Below, piece by piece: positions 22,153-29,767 of a stretch of 64,000 bases of DNA. This DNA is from Diaminobutyricimonas aerilata (GTDB lineage: Bacteria > Actinomycetota > Actinomycetes > Actinomycetales > Microbacteriaceae), in NCBI RefSeq assembly GCF_002797715.1, contig NZ_PGFF01000001.1, forward strand, positions 806,001-870,000, given 5' to 3'. The notes below the pieces were generated by a model. It did no database searches, was not told where the DNA came from, and worked only from the letters and a program-made list of their open reading frames with translations. Each line of letters starts with the position of its first letter. Positions within the stretch are counted from its first letter, which is position 1. The position numbers and the translations under genes are program-made.

Positions 22153-22218
22153 CCCCCGAACGGGGGTGCCGATACTCAAGCAAAGATCGCATCGGAAGTC
22201 CATGCCCCCGTTCCGGGG
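22153..22218. promoter_or_regulatory. Two short C-rich palindromes between divergent genes
   Basis: CCCCCGAACGGGGG at 22153-22166 and CCCCGTTCCGGGG at 22206-22218 are both self-complementary hairpins or operator-like sites. They sit in the 146-bp gap between the divergent genes starting at 22120 and 22267. Their similar core (CCCCG..CGGGG) and 52-bp spacing could suit a dimeric regulator, but the regulator is unknown. Confidence 0.35.
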
Positions 22219-22266
22219 TTGTGGAGAACCGGCTCGGCGCCAGGTTCGCGCGGCTACGGTGCCCGC

Positions 22267-22860
22267 ATGCGCTGGAACAACCTCTTCGACGACCTCGAGA
22301 GCCAGCTCGAGCAGGAGCTCGGGGCGGAGCAGCTCGACGTCGCCGCCGAGGAGGAGCGCTTGCGGTTGAGCCGGCTCACCGTGCGCGAACGACTCATCGC
22401 CCTGCACCGCACGCGCCCGGGCGATCCCGTGCGCGTGGAACTGAGGGACGGCACGGTGCTCGACGCGGTGCCGACGGCGTTCGGCCGCGACTGGATGGCG
22501 GTCGACGTGCGCACCGAAGGGGTGCACCGCGCGGCCGGCGTCCTGCCGTTGGCCGCCGTGCGCACGCTCACCCTGACGCGGGCGCAGATCCCCGACACGC
22601 TCGTCGCGGGGGCTGCCGACGAGCCGGCGAGCGCCCTCTCGGCGCGGCTCGGGCTGCCGTTCGTGTTGCGCGACCTGTGCCGGCGTCGCGCCGCGGTCGC
22701 CGTCGCGCTGCCGGGGGCGACGCTCCGCGGCACGATCGACCGCGTCGGCCGCGATCACGTCGACCTCGCCCTGCATGACCCGGCGGAGCCGCGCCGCGAG
22801 TCCGCCGTGCAGGGGTACCGCATCGTCGCGTTCGATCAGCTCTTGTTGGTGTGGATCTGA
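22267..22860 (+). CDS. Hypothetical protein, conserved-looking
   Basis: A 197-residue soluble protein that I do not recognise. It starts MRWNNLFDDLESQLEQELGAEQLDVAAEEE, a charged coiled-coil-like helix. Two beta-rich blocks follow, with GDPVRVELRDGTVLDAVPTAFGRDWMAVDV and the parallel LPGATLRGTIDRVGRDHVDLALHD. These two blocks resemble each other (V/G-x-DGT/RGT ... GRDWMAVDV/GRDHVDLAL), which suggests an internal duplication of a small barrel, perhaps Sm- or SH3-like (inference). Codon use and third-position GC fit a real gene. Its 3' end overlaps the converging HTH gene by 25 bp. Confidence 0.75.
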   Translation: MRWNNLFDDLESQLEQELGAEQLDVAAEEERLRLSRLTVRERLIALHRTRPGDPVRVELRDGTVLDAVPTAFGRDWMAVDVRTEGVHRAAGVLPLAAVRTLTLTRAQIPDTLVAGAADEPASALSARLGLPFVLRDLCRRRAAVAVALPGATLRGTIDRVGRDHVDLALHDPAEPRRESAVQGYRIVAFDQLLLVWI

Positions 22861-23120
22861 CCGCCCGACAGCTCCGGCAGGTTCGCGTAGTCGGACTGGT
22901 TCCACAAGCTCGCCCGGCGGGACTGCTCGTACATCGCCTCGATGTACGACTCGAGCACCGTGCGTTCGATGCGCCAGTGCCCGGCGCCACCGACCTTGAT
23001 GGCGGGTAGTTCCCCTGACCGCACGAGACCGTAGGCCTGACTGACCGAGATGTTCAGCACCTCCGCCGTGTCGGCGAGGGTGAGGAATCGGCTCACCGAC
23101 GACATCCCGTTCTCGGTCAT
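22836..23120 (-). CDS. BldC/excisionase-type helix-turn-helix protein
   Basis: A 94-residue protein. Residues 8-55 form a MerR-like winged HTH (SRFLTLADTAEVLNISVSQAYGLVRSGELPAIKVGG, then GHWRIERTVLESYIEAMYEQ), as in BldC of Streptomyces and phage excisionases. The C-terminal 35 residues are polar. ATG at 23120 or ATG at 23105 (MSSVSRF) could start it. BldC-type proteins bind DNA cooperatively as developmental repressors, and this small single-domain form is widespread in actinobacteria. It is divergent from the SAF-domain gene and converges with the gene at 22267 with a 25-bp overlap. Confidence 0.85.
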   Translation of the reverse strand: MTENGMSSVSRFLTLADTAEVLNISVSQAYGLVRSGELPAIKVGGAGHWRIERTVLESYIEAMYEQSRRASLWNQSDYANLPELSGGQIHTNKS

Positions 23121-23227
23121 GCGTCGATTATGGGCGGGCCCGGATGCGGGCGACCGCGATGTGGATAACTCGCGGCGGCGCGCTGCGGCGCGACGCACCA
23201 TGGGCACGACCGAGCGAGGGGAGCACC

Positions 23228-23872
23228 ATGACCGCACCATCCGGGGAGCCTGCCCGCGCGCCGCGCCGACGCCTCTCGGTGGACCCGCGGCTGCTCATCG
23301 GGCTGGCACTCGTCGCGGTGTCGGTGGCCGGGGTCGTGGCACTGCTGGGCGCCGCCGACACCTCCGTGCCCGTCTACGCGGCCCGTGAGGCGCTCGCGCC
23401 CGGCGACGAGATCGACGCGGGCGACCTCGTCGCGGTCGAGGCACGGATCGACGACGCGGAGTCGCACTACCTGCTGGCGAGCGCCCTGCCGTCCTCCGGC
23501 GCGGTGGTCACGAGGGCGGTCGGCGCCGGCGAGCTCGTCCCGCTCAGCGCCGTCGGTCGCGCCGACTCCGGCCGCCTCGCCGCGGTCGTCCTGCCGCTCG
23601 GCGGCGCGCTCGCGGAGGGGGTGCGGGAGGGGCGTGCCGTGGACGTGTGGGTCGCCCGCGAGAGCGAGGACGGCCGGGTCGAGGCGCCGAGCGTGCTCGT
23701 CTCCGGCGCCACGGTCGCCCGGATCGTCGAGACGGACGGGCTCGTGGTCGACGACGAGGCGGTGCAGGTCGAGGTGCTCGTGCCGACGGGGCGGCTCGCG
23801 CGGGTCATCGAGGCGGTCGCCGCCGGCGACGTGCTCTCGCTCGTCCCCGTCGGACTCGAACTGGGGGAGTGA
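23228..23872 (+). CDS. SAF domain protein (CpaB/FlgA-like), membrane anchored
   Basis: A 214-residue protein. A basic N-terminus (ARAPRRRLSVDPR), one TM helix (about residues 22-42) and an exposed SAF domain follow (PVYAAREALAPGDEIDAGDLVAVEARID). A beta-rich region with a second SAF-like turn (RLARVIEAVAAGDVLSLVPVG) ends it. SAF proteins of the CpaB type act in Flp/Tad pilus assembly. It overlaps the CpaE-like ATPase gene by GTGA, which supports a shared role. No pilin, CpaF or TadB/C genes are seen nearby, so function is open. ATG at 23228 has GAGGGGAG upstream. Confidence 0.85.
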   Translation: MTAPSGEPARAPRRRLSVDPRLLIGLALVAVSVAGVVALLGAADTSVPVYAAREALAPGDEIDAGDLVAVEARIDDAESHYLLASALPSSGAVVTRAVGAGELVPLSAVGRADSGRLAAVVLPLGGALAEGVREGRAVDVWVARESEDGRVEAPSVLVSGATVARIVETDGLVVDDEAVQVEVLVPTGRLARVIEAVAAGDVLSLVPVGLELGE

Positions 23873-25098
23873 CCGTGCGCGTCGCGTTCGCCCTTCCCGC
23901 ACCGCAGCTCGACTGGTTCCGCGAGGTGGCGCGGCGCCACGCGCACCTCGATGCCGGTCACGCCTCCGATGCGAACGGTCTCGCGGGCATCGTCGCCGCC
24001 GAACGCCCGGATGCGGCGCTCGTCTCAGCGGAGCCGCGCTACCTCGACGCGCACCTGCTCGCGGCGTGCGATGCGGCCGGCACCCGCCTCGTCGCGGTCG
24101 TCGGCAGCGACGTGCAGCGTCGGTATGCGGCCTCGCTCGGCATCTTCGAGACGGTGCCGGATGACGCGGTCGCCATCCCGGTGCGGCTGAGCACGCCGGC
24201 TCCGCCGGTGCCGACCGCGGGGCGCGTCATCGCCGTGTGGGGGCCGGCCGGTTCCCCGGGCCGTACCACCGTCGCGGTGGACATCGCGGCCGAGCTGGCG
24301 GCCGCCGGCCGCCGGGTCGTGCTCGCCGACGTGGACACCCACGGCGCGTCGATCGCCCCGGCCCTCGGGCTGCTCGATGAGGCCCCCGGATTCGCGGCGG
24401 CGTGCCGGCTGGCCTCCACCGACAGTCTCACCATCCCCGAGCTGGAACGCATCGGGCAGCGCTACGAGAGCCCCCTCGGCGGCTTCTGGGTGCTCACCGG
24501 CATCGGGCGCGCGAGCCGGTGGCCGGAACTCTCCGCCGAGCGGGTGACCCGCACGATCGCCCGGTGCCGGGAGTGGGCCGACGACGTCGTGCTCGACACG
24601 GCGGCGAGCCTCGAGAACGACGAGGAGATCGCGAGCGACCTCGCCGCCCCGCGCCGCAACGCGGCGACGATCGCCGCCCTGCGCGAGGCGGACGAGGTCG
24701 TCGCCGTCGGTGCCGCGGATCCGGTCGGGCTCTCCCGCTTCCTCCGCTCGCACGTCGACCTTCTCGAGACCGCGACGACGCATCGCGTGCGGGTCGTGAT
24801 GAACCGGGTGCGCGCGAGCGCGATCGGTCTCGACCCGCAGTCCCAGGTGACGCAGACCCTCCAGCGTTTCGGCGGCATCCGCCCGGACGCTCTCGTGCCG
24901 CACGATCAGAACGGCGCGGATGCGGCGATCCTCACTGGTCGCACCCTCGCCGACGCCGCGCCGAGATCGCCCGCCCGGCTCGCGCTGCGCGGCTTCGTCG
25001 AGAACCACCTGCTGCCGCCGGAACTCGCCACCCGCTCCGCCCGCCGGTCGAAGTTGCGCGCGCAGCCGCGCGGGATGCTGAGGCGCCGCGCGTCCTGA
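23869..25098 (+). CDS. CpaE/MinD-like ATPase
   Basis: A 409-residue protein. An N-terminal receiver-like region without clear phospho-site (residues 1-110) is followed by a MinD/ParA-type ATPase. Its deviant Walker A is GPAGSPGRTTVAVDIAAELA near residue 120, then VVLADVDTHGASIAPALGL, and a later VVLDTAASLENDEEI replaces Walker B. CpaE-type proteins place secretion or pilus machines at poles (family knowledge). The invariant Lys of classical P-loops is replaced (SPGRTT), while the first Lys of the deviant motif is also absent, so ATPase activity should not be assumed. GTG 23869 overlaps the SAF stop. Confidence 0.85.
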   Translation: MTVRVAFALPAPQLDWFREVARRHAHLDAGHASDANGLAGIVAAERPDAALVSAEPRYLDAHLLAACDAAGTRLVAVVGSDVQRRYAASLGIFETVPDDAVAIPVRLSTPAPPVPTAGRVIAVWGPAGSPGRTTVAVDIAAELAAAGRRVVLADVDTHGASIAPALGLLDEAPGFAAACRLASTDSLTIPELERIGQRYESPLGGFWVLTGIGRASRWPELSAERVTRTIARCREWADDVVLDTAASLENDEEIASDLAAPRRNAATIAALREADEVVAVGAADPVGLSRFLRSHVDLLETATTHRVRVVMNRVRASAIGLDPQSQVTQTLQRFGGIRPDALVPHDQNGADAAILTGRTLADAAPRSPARLALRGFVENHLLPPELATRSARRSKLRAQPRGMLRRRAS

Positions 25099-25160
25099 GG
25101 GCACGTGTGCGCTCGCCGGGAACACGGGCGGAATCCAGCCGATCGTGGTTGCCTCGGAGG

Positions 25161-25778
25161 ATGACTGAGCTGCCGGTGTTCCCGCTCGGTTCGGTGCTGC
25201 TGCCGAACGTGCCGCTCGCGCTGCGCATCTTCGAACCCCGCTACCTCGTGATGCTCGCCGAGGTGCTGCAGGACCAGCCGCCCGCGTTCGGCGTGGTGCT
25301 CATCGAACGTGGGCAGGAGGTCGGCGGCGGCGACCACCGTTTCACCGTCGGCACCGTCGCGCGCATCGTCGAACTCGGCGAGGGCGACGGCACGATCGAA
25401 CTCGTCGCCACCGGCACGACGCGGTTCCAGGTGAACGGCTGGCTCGATGAGGACCCGTATCCGCGCGCCGACGTGCGGATGCTTCCCGAACTGCCGTGGC
25501 AGGAGGAGGACCGGGCTCTGCTCGAGACCGCCGAACGCACCGTGCGTCGGGCGCTCGCGGTGTCGAGCGAGTTCACCGAACAGCGCTTCCCCTCCGACGT
25601 CGTGCTCGCCGAGGACCCGGCGGAGCGGGCGTGGCAGCTCGCCGGGGTGGCGCCGCTCGGTCCGTTGGACCAGCAGCGGCTGCTGCTCGCCACGAGCATC
25701 CGGGAACTGCTGACCGACCTCGCCGAGACCGCCGACGGCATCACGACGGCGTACTCTTCCGGGTGGCGGGAGGACTGA
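25161..25778 (+). CDS. LON peptidase substrate-binding domain protein
   Basis: A 205-residue protein consisting of a single Lon N-terminal (LAN/PUA-like) domain: ELPVFPLGSVLLPNVPLALRIFE and RYLVMLAEVL at the start, then RVVLIERGQEVGGGD-type text (here FGVVLIERGQEVGGGD) and AIRIVELG-like strands. No AAA+ or Ser-Lys protease domain follows. Such stand-alone proteins are common in actinobacteria and of unknown role. The ATG at 25161 lies immediately after CGGAGG, an unusually short spacing. Twenty-four bases separate it from pdtaS. Confidence 0.88.
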   Translation: MTELPVFPLGSVLLPNVPLALRIFEPRYLVMLAEVLQDQPPAFGVVLIERGQEVGGGDHRFTVGTVARIVELGEGDGTIELVATGTTRFQVNGWLDEDPYPRADVRMLPELPWQEEDRALLETAERTVRRALAVSSEFTEQRFPSDVVLAEDPAERAWQLAGVAPLGPLDQQRLLLATSIRELLTDLAETADGITTAYSSGWRED

Positions 25779-25802
25779 TCCCGGCGGTTTACGCTAAGGG
25801 GC

Positions 25803-27314
25803 ATGTCGACGCTCTCCGACCTCGTGCTCGCGCAGGGACGATCCACCGAGGCCGACGTCGAATGGCTGCACCTGCTCGTCGGGGACTGGCAGCTGCTCGC
25901 CGATCTCGCCTTCGCCGACATCGTGTTGTGGGTGCCGACGGCCGAGGGCGGCTTCGTCGCGGTCGCCCATGCCCGCCCGTCGAGTTCCGCCACCTTGTTC
26001 TACCGCGACTTCGTCGGGCAGCAGGTGAAGCCGGAGTGGCGCGCGCAGGTGACCGAGGCGTTCGAATCGGTGCGGATCGTCGACACCTCGGCGCCCGCCT
26101 GGTACGAGGAGACGCCGACCCGGGTTCGGGCCGTCCCGGTGATGCGCCGACTGGCGCCGAGCGGCGCCGCCACGACGGAGTTCCCGATCGCCGTGATCAC
26201 CCGGCACACGAACCTGTCTGAGGCGCGCACGCCGAGCCGTCAGGAGCTCACCTTCAACGAGTGCGCCAACGACCTGTTCCAGATGATCGCGACCGGCGAC
26301 TTCCCCGACCTCGGGGCTCCGAGCGGTCCGCGCCGCGGGGCGCCGCGCGCCTCGGACGGCCTCATCCGGCTCGACGTCGACGGCATCGTGACGTTCGCGA
26401 GCCCGAACGGGTTGTCGGCGTTCAACCGGATGGGCTTCGCCGGCGAGCTCGAGGGCGAGTCGCTCGCCGAGGTGACGACGAACCTCATCACCGGCAAGAT
26501 GACCGTCGACGAGTCGCTGCCGCTCGTCGTGACCGGCCGCGCGCCGTGGCGCACCGACATCGAGGCGCGCGGGGTGACCGTGACGCTGCGGGCCATCCCG
26601 ATCCGCGTGCGCGGCGAGCGGGTGGGCGCGATCGTGCTCTGCCGCGACGTCACCGAGGTGCGGCACCAGGAGCGCGAGCTGCTCACCAAGGACGCGACGA
26701 TCCGCGAGATTCACCACCGGGTGAAGAACAATCTGCAGACGGTCGCGTCGCTGCTGCGCATCCAGGCGCGGCGGGTGCACTCCGACGTCGCGCGCGAGGC
26801 GCTCACGCAGGCGATGCGCCGCGTCGCGGCGATCGCCGTCGTGCACGACACCCTCTCGGAGGGGCTCAACCAGAACGTGGACTTCGACGCGGTGTTCGAC
26901 CGGGTGCTGCTGCTCATCGCGGAGGTCGCCGCGAGTCACAACACGACGGTGCACCCCAAGTCGACGGGGAGCTTCGGCGTGCTGCCGAGCGAATATGCGA
27001 CACCGCTCGCGCTCGCCCTCACGGAGCTCGTCACGAACGCCGTCGAGCACGGACTCGAGGGTCGCGACGGCGAGGTCGAGATCGTGGCGCGGCGCAACGA
27101 CGAGGCGCTGTCGGTGAAGGTGCGCGACAACGGCGTGGGCCTGCCCGAGGGCAAGGTCGGATCGGGGCTCGGCACGCAGATCGTGCGGACGCTGATCCAG
27201 GGTGAGCTGGGGGGCACGATCGACTGGCACACCCTCGAGGGCGAGGGCACCGAGGTCACGATCGACGTGCCGCTGCTCTATCTCAGCCGCGCGGCGCGCG
27301 ATCGTTCACGGTGA
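25803..27314 (+). CDS. pdtaS: Sensor histidine kinase PdtaS (HWE/HisKA_2 type)
   Basis: A 503-residue soluble kinase. A GAF-like N-terminal domain (residues 10-150) and a PAS domain (about 185-290, DGLIRLDVDGIVTFASPNG) precede a HisKA_2 dimerisation helix with phospho-acceptor REIHHRVKNNLQTVASLLRIQ (His304/305). The ATPase has ELVTNAVEHGL and DNGVGLPEG and ends with VTIDVPL. There are no membrane segments. PdtaS with PdtaR forms an RNA-binding antiterminator pathway in mycobacteria. Head-to-head or tail-to-tail location beside whiB1 is conserved (Rv3220c/Rv3219). The partner pdtaR is not in this window. Confidence 0.92.
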   Translation: MSTLSDLVLAQGRSTEADVEWLHLLVGDWQLLADLAFADIVLWVPTAEGGFVAVAHARPSSSATLFYRDFVGQQVKPEWRAQVTEAFESVRIVDTSAPAWYEETPTRVRAVPVMRRLAPSGAATTEFPIAVITRHTNLSEARTPSRQELTFNECANDLFQMIATGDFPDLGAPSGPRRGAPRASDGLIRLDVDGIVTFASPNGLSAFNRMGFAGELEGESLAEVTTNLITGKMTVDESLPLVVTGRAPWRTDIEARGVTVTLRAIPIRVRGERVGAIVLCRDVTEVRHQERELLTKDATIREIHHRVKNNLQTVASLLRIQARRVHSDVAREALTQAMRRVAAIAVVHDTLSEGLNQNVDFDAVFDRVLLLIAEVAASHNTTVHPKSTGSFGVLPSEYATPLALALTELVTNAVEHGLEGRDGEVEIVARRNDEALSVKVRDNGVGLPEGKVGSGLGTQIVRTLIQGELGGTIDWHTLEGEGTEVTIDVPLLYLSRAARDRSR

Positions 27315-27319
27315 ACCGG

Positions 27320-27336
27320 GGCCGGCGTCGCCGGCC
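27320..27336. terminator. Candidate terminator hairpin between pdtaS and whiB1
   Basis: GGCCGGC at 27320-27326 pairs with GCCGGCC at 27330-27336, with a 3-base loop and flanking C/G runs that may extend it. It lies between converging genes. There is no T tract. Confidence 0.4.
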
Positions 27337-27378
27337 GGGGAACGGGTCGCGAGCGAGAACGCTCGGGCCCGGATGGGG

Positions 27379-27627
27379 TCAAGAAGCGCGGCGGGCGCGG
27401 GCGGCGCGACGCTTGAGCGCGCGACGCTCGTCTTCGCTCAGGCCGCCCCACACGCCGTAGTCCTGGTTGGTCTCGAGGGCGTACTGCAGGCAGGTCTCGG
27501 TGACCGTGCAGCGGGCACAGACCGATTTGGCCTTCTCGATCTGGTCGACCGCCGGGCCGGTGTTGCCGACGGGGAAGAAGAGCTCGGGGTCTGCGGTCAG
27601 ACAGGCGGCCTTGTCACGCCAATCCAT
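27379..27627 (-). CDS. whiB1: WhiB family iron-sulfur transcription factor, WhiB1 type
   Basis: An 82-residue Wbl protein. Four cluster ligands sit at Cys9, Cys37, Cys40 and Cys46, the same positions as in M. tuberculosis WhiB1. The GVWGG turn (DYGVWGGLSEDERRALKRRA) and a basic C-terminal tail for DNA binding are present. It carries a [4Fe-4S] cluster that reacts with nitric oxide and contacts sigma factor A (family knowledge). The start has an AGGAG-type site (complement of gctcctttg). The converging pdtaS neighbour supports the WhiB1 call over other Wbl types. About 180 bp of upstream DNA is non-coding and likely regulatory. Confidence 0.93.
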   Translation of the reverse strand: MDWRDKAACLTADPELFFPVGNTGPAVDQIEKAKSVCARCTVTETCLQYALETNQDYGVWGGLSEDERRALKRRAARARRAS

Positions 27628-27808
27628 GGTGGTGCTCCTTTGTGGTACTCGGGCGCGCCAGGAATGCAGGCACGGCCGTCGGTCCTGAGACCGGTTCGGG
27701 TGAGAGAAAGAGTCGGGACTCGCTCACCGCGCCGTGAGCTGCAAATCAACCTCGGATAGGCTCGCACACCACTACACCGAAATCAATAGGTTTGTATGGG
27801 ATTGAGCT

Positions 27809-28201
27809 GTGAGCGGACGCGCACGACCGAAGACCCTGATCACGCTGGTGATCCTGCTGATCGCCGAGGCGGCCGTAGTGGCCTCCGCAGCTGTGTTCCT
27901 GCTGTATGAGCTCGTGACGGAGCCCGCCGCGTCCGTCGTGAGCGCCGTCGCGCTCGTCGTGCTCGCGGCTCTCGCCGCGGTCTGGCTCGCGGTGCTCGCG
28001 GCCGCGACGTGGCGGCGCCGACCGTGGATCCGCGGCGGCGCGCTCGTCTGGCAGGTGCTGCAGCTCGCCGTCGCCGTCGGCAGCTTCCAGGGGCCGGCGC
28101 CGCGTCCCGACATCGGCTGGGCGCTCGCGATCCCGGCGGTGATCGTGCTCGTGCTGCTTTTCACCCCCGGAGTGCTCGCGAGCACCCGACGCGAGGCCTG
28201 A
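27809..28201 (+). CDS. Small polytopic membrane protein
   Basis: A 130-residue protein with four predicted membrane helices: LITLVILLIAEAAVVASAAV, VSAVALVVLAALAAVWLAVL, a shorter one around ALVWQVLQLAVAVGS, and IGWALAIPAVIVLVLLF. Its short loops contain WRRRPWIRGG. The GTG start at 27809 is divergent from whiB1 across 181 bp. I do not recognise a named family beyond 'small actinobacterial membrane protein'. It converges with bcp, 18 bp apart. Confidence 0.75.
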   Translation: MSGRARPKTLITLVILLIAEAAVVASAAVFLLYELVTEPAASVVSAVALVVLAALAAVWLAVLAAATWRRRPWIRGGALVWQVLQLAVAVGSFQGPAPRPDIGWALAIPAVIVLVLLFTPGVLASTRREA

Positions 28202-28219
28202 GCCGGTCTGCGCGGAGGG

Positions 28220-28693
28220 TCAGGCGTCGAGCCCGAGCTTCTTCCGCAGCGACGCCACGTGACCGGTCGCCTTCACGTTGTAGAGGGGGAGCGTGATCGC
28301 ACCCTGCTCGTCGATGACGAAGGTCGAGCGGATGGAGCCGGTGACCGTCTTGCCGTAGAGCGACTTCTCGCCCCACGCCCCGTAGGCGCGATGCACGGCG
28401 AGGTCCGGGTCGCTCAGCAGGGGGAAGTTCAGCTGCTGCTCGTCGCGGAACTTCTGTAGCGCCGCCGTCTCGTCCTTCGAGACGCCGAGCACCCGGTAGC
28501 CCGCCGACTTGAGCGAGTTGAGGCTGTCGCGGAAGTCGCACGCCTCCTTGGTGCACCCGGGCGTGCTCGCCGCCGGGTAGAAGTACACGATGACCTTCTC
28601 GCCGCGCAGGTCGGAGAGCGCGACCTGATCGCCGTTCTCGTCGGCGAGGGTGAAGTCGGGGGCGGGGCTGCCGGCGGTGAGGCGGTCGGTCAC
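28220..28693 (-). CDS. bcp: Thioredoxin-dependent thiol peroxidase (Bcp/PrxQ)
   Basis: A 157-residue peroxiredoxin that reduces hydroperoxides with thioredoxin as electron donor. The peroxidatic cysteine is Cys47 in STPGCTKEACDF and the resolving cysteine is Cys52, the classic alpha2-type Bcp spacing of five. Arg of the active site is in IRSTFVID. The start is GTG 28693 because a strong GAAGGAG precedes it and the product then has the usual length; an ATG 20 codons upstream gives an atypical Arg/Ala-rich extension. Located near the unlinked catalase only by distance; no common control is seen. Confidence 0.94.
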   Translation of the reverse strand: MTDRLTAGSPAPDFTLADENGDQVALSDLRGEKVIVYFYPAASTPGCTKEACDFRDSLNSLKSAGYRVLGVSKDETAALQKFRDEQQLNFPLLSDPDLAVHRAYGAWGEKSLYGKTVTGSIRSTFVIDEQGAITLPLYNVKATGHVASLRKKLGLDA

Positions 28694-28780
28694 GGCGGTC
28701 TCCTTCGCGAGGGATCGGGCGGCGGCGCGACTGCCGCGCGCGCCACCCGTCATGCTGGCACAACGCGCTGACGCCCGCGG

Positions 28781-29404
28781 TCAGCCGGCGGCGGGACGGT
28801 GGGTGGAGGTCGGCGCGGCCCGGTCGTCGATCGCGGCGGCCAGTCGGTCGAGCCGGTCGATCGCCTCGGAGAACCGGTCGGCGGCATCCCAGAGTGCCGG
28901 ATGCGCGGTCCGGATCGCGGCGTCGTCGTCACCGGCGGAGCGCAGCGCGGCGAGGTCGTAGCTGAGGTTCGCGCGGGCTCCCGCGAGCGCGCCGCGCAGC
29001 GACGCCGTGGCGACGGCGACGTCGGCGATGAGAAAGGGCTTGCCGTGCTCGGCGAGCCACTCGAGGTCGGCGATGGCCGCGCATGCGTGCTCGCCGAGGG
29101 TCGCCGAGGAGCGTGCCGCGTCGAGCGACGCCGTGCGGATGTCGCCGTGGTCGCGGAAGGCCGCACCGAGAGCGCCCGACACCGTGGCGTCGTCGTCGGT
29201 CAGGCGCAACGCGGTCCGCTGCAGCGCACGGGCCCGCTCGGCCGGTTCGTCCGCCTCCGTGTACGCCGCGACCATCGACATGAGCCCCGCGGCGATCGAC
29301 AGCATGACGCCGACCGCGGCTCCGCCGCCCGGCACCCCGGCCGGTTCGGCGAGGCGCCGCATCCATTCCCCGACGGTGGAATCCCCGGTCGACGGTACGT
29401 CCAT
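28781..29404 (-). CDS. Cyclodeaminase/cyclohydrolase (FTCD_C) family protein
   Basis: A 207-residue all-helical protein of the formiminotransferase-cyclodeaminase C-terminal fold: VGEWMRRLAEPAGVPGGGAAVGVMLSIAAGL at the N-terminus is the family signature PGGGSxAA-type region. Stand-alone versions act as methenyl-THF cyclohydrolases in some bacteria, or have no known role. No folate or histidine-degradation genes are adjacent. The product has the expected length (about 200). It reads away from the tRNA gene. ATG at 29404. Substrate unproven. Confidence 0.82.
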   Translation of the reverse strand: MDVPSTGDSTVGEWMRRLAEPAGVPGGGAAVGVMLSIAAGLMSMVAAYTEADEPAERARALQRTALRLTDDDATVSGALGAAFRDHGDIRTASLDAARSSATLGEHACAAIADLEWLAEHGKPFLIADVAVATASLRGALAGARANLSYDLAALRSAGDDDAAIRTAHPALWDAADRFSEAIDRLDRLAAAIDDRAAPTSTHRPAAG

Positions 29405-29455
29405 GCCGTCAGTCTGCCCGCATCCGCCCCGACGCGCCTGGGCGCGATGGCCGGG

Positions 29456-29485
29456 TTCGACGCGGGGCGGGGGAGATGCTATCGT
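29456..29485 (+). promoter_or_regulatory. Candidate promoter for tRNA-Lys
   Basis: TTCGAC at 29456-29461 and TATCGT at 29480-29485 are 18 bp apart, about 31 bp before the mature tRNA 5' end. The -10 is good for an actinobacterial promoter; the -35 is fair. Pattern only. Confidence 0.4.
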
Positions 29486-29516
29486 TGACCCTCGGTTCGG
29501 AGAACATCCCGAACGC

Positions 29517-29589
<73 letters not shown>

Positions 29590-29595
29590 CGGATC

Positions 29596-29629
29596 GCCCC
29601 GTGAACTCTCGCCAGTTCGCGGGGCTTTT
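29596..29629 (+). terminator. Rho-independent terminator after tRNA-Lys
   Basis: GCCCCGTGAACT at 29596-29607 pairs with AGTTCGCGGGGC at 29614-29625 (12 pairs, one G-U) around a 6-base loop, followed by TTTT. A textbook terminator 6 bp past the tRNA. The next 138 bp up to the SDR stop show nothing recognisable. Confidence 0.85.
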
Positions 29630-29767
29630 CATTTCCCGCCGCAGCCCGCGGCCGCGGGCGGCCGCGAATCGCCGGCGTGTGATCGCGCTGATGCCGCCCC
29701 GGCTCGCCGTCTGGACACTGCGTCGGCGCTCGACGCGGTGCCCAGAGGCGGCGGGCTCGACGCGGTG

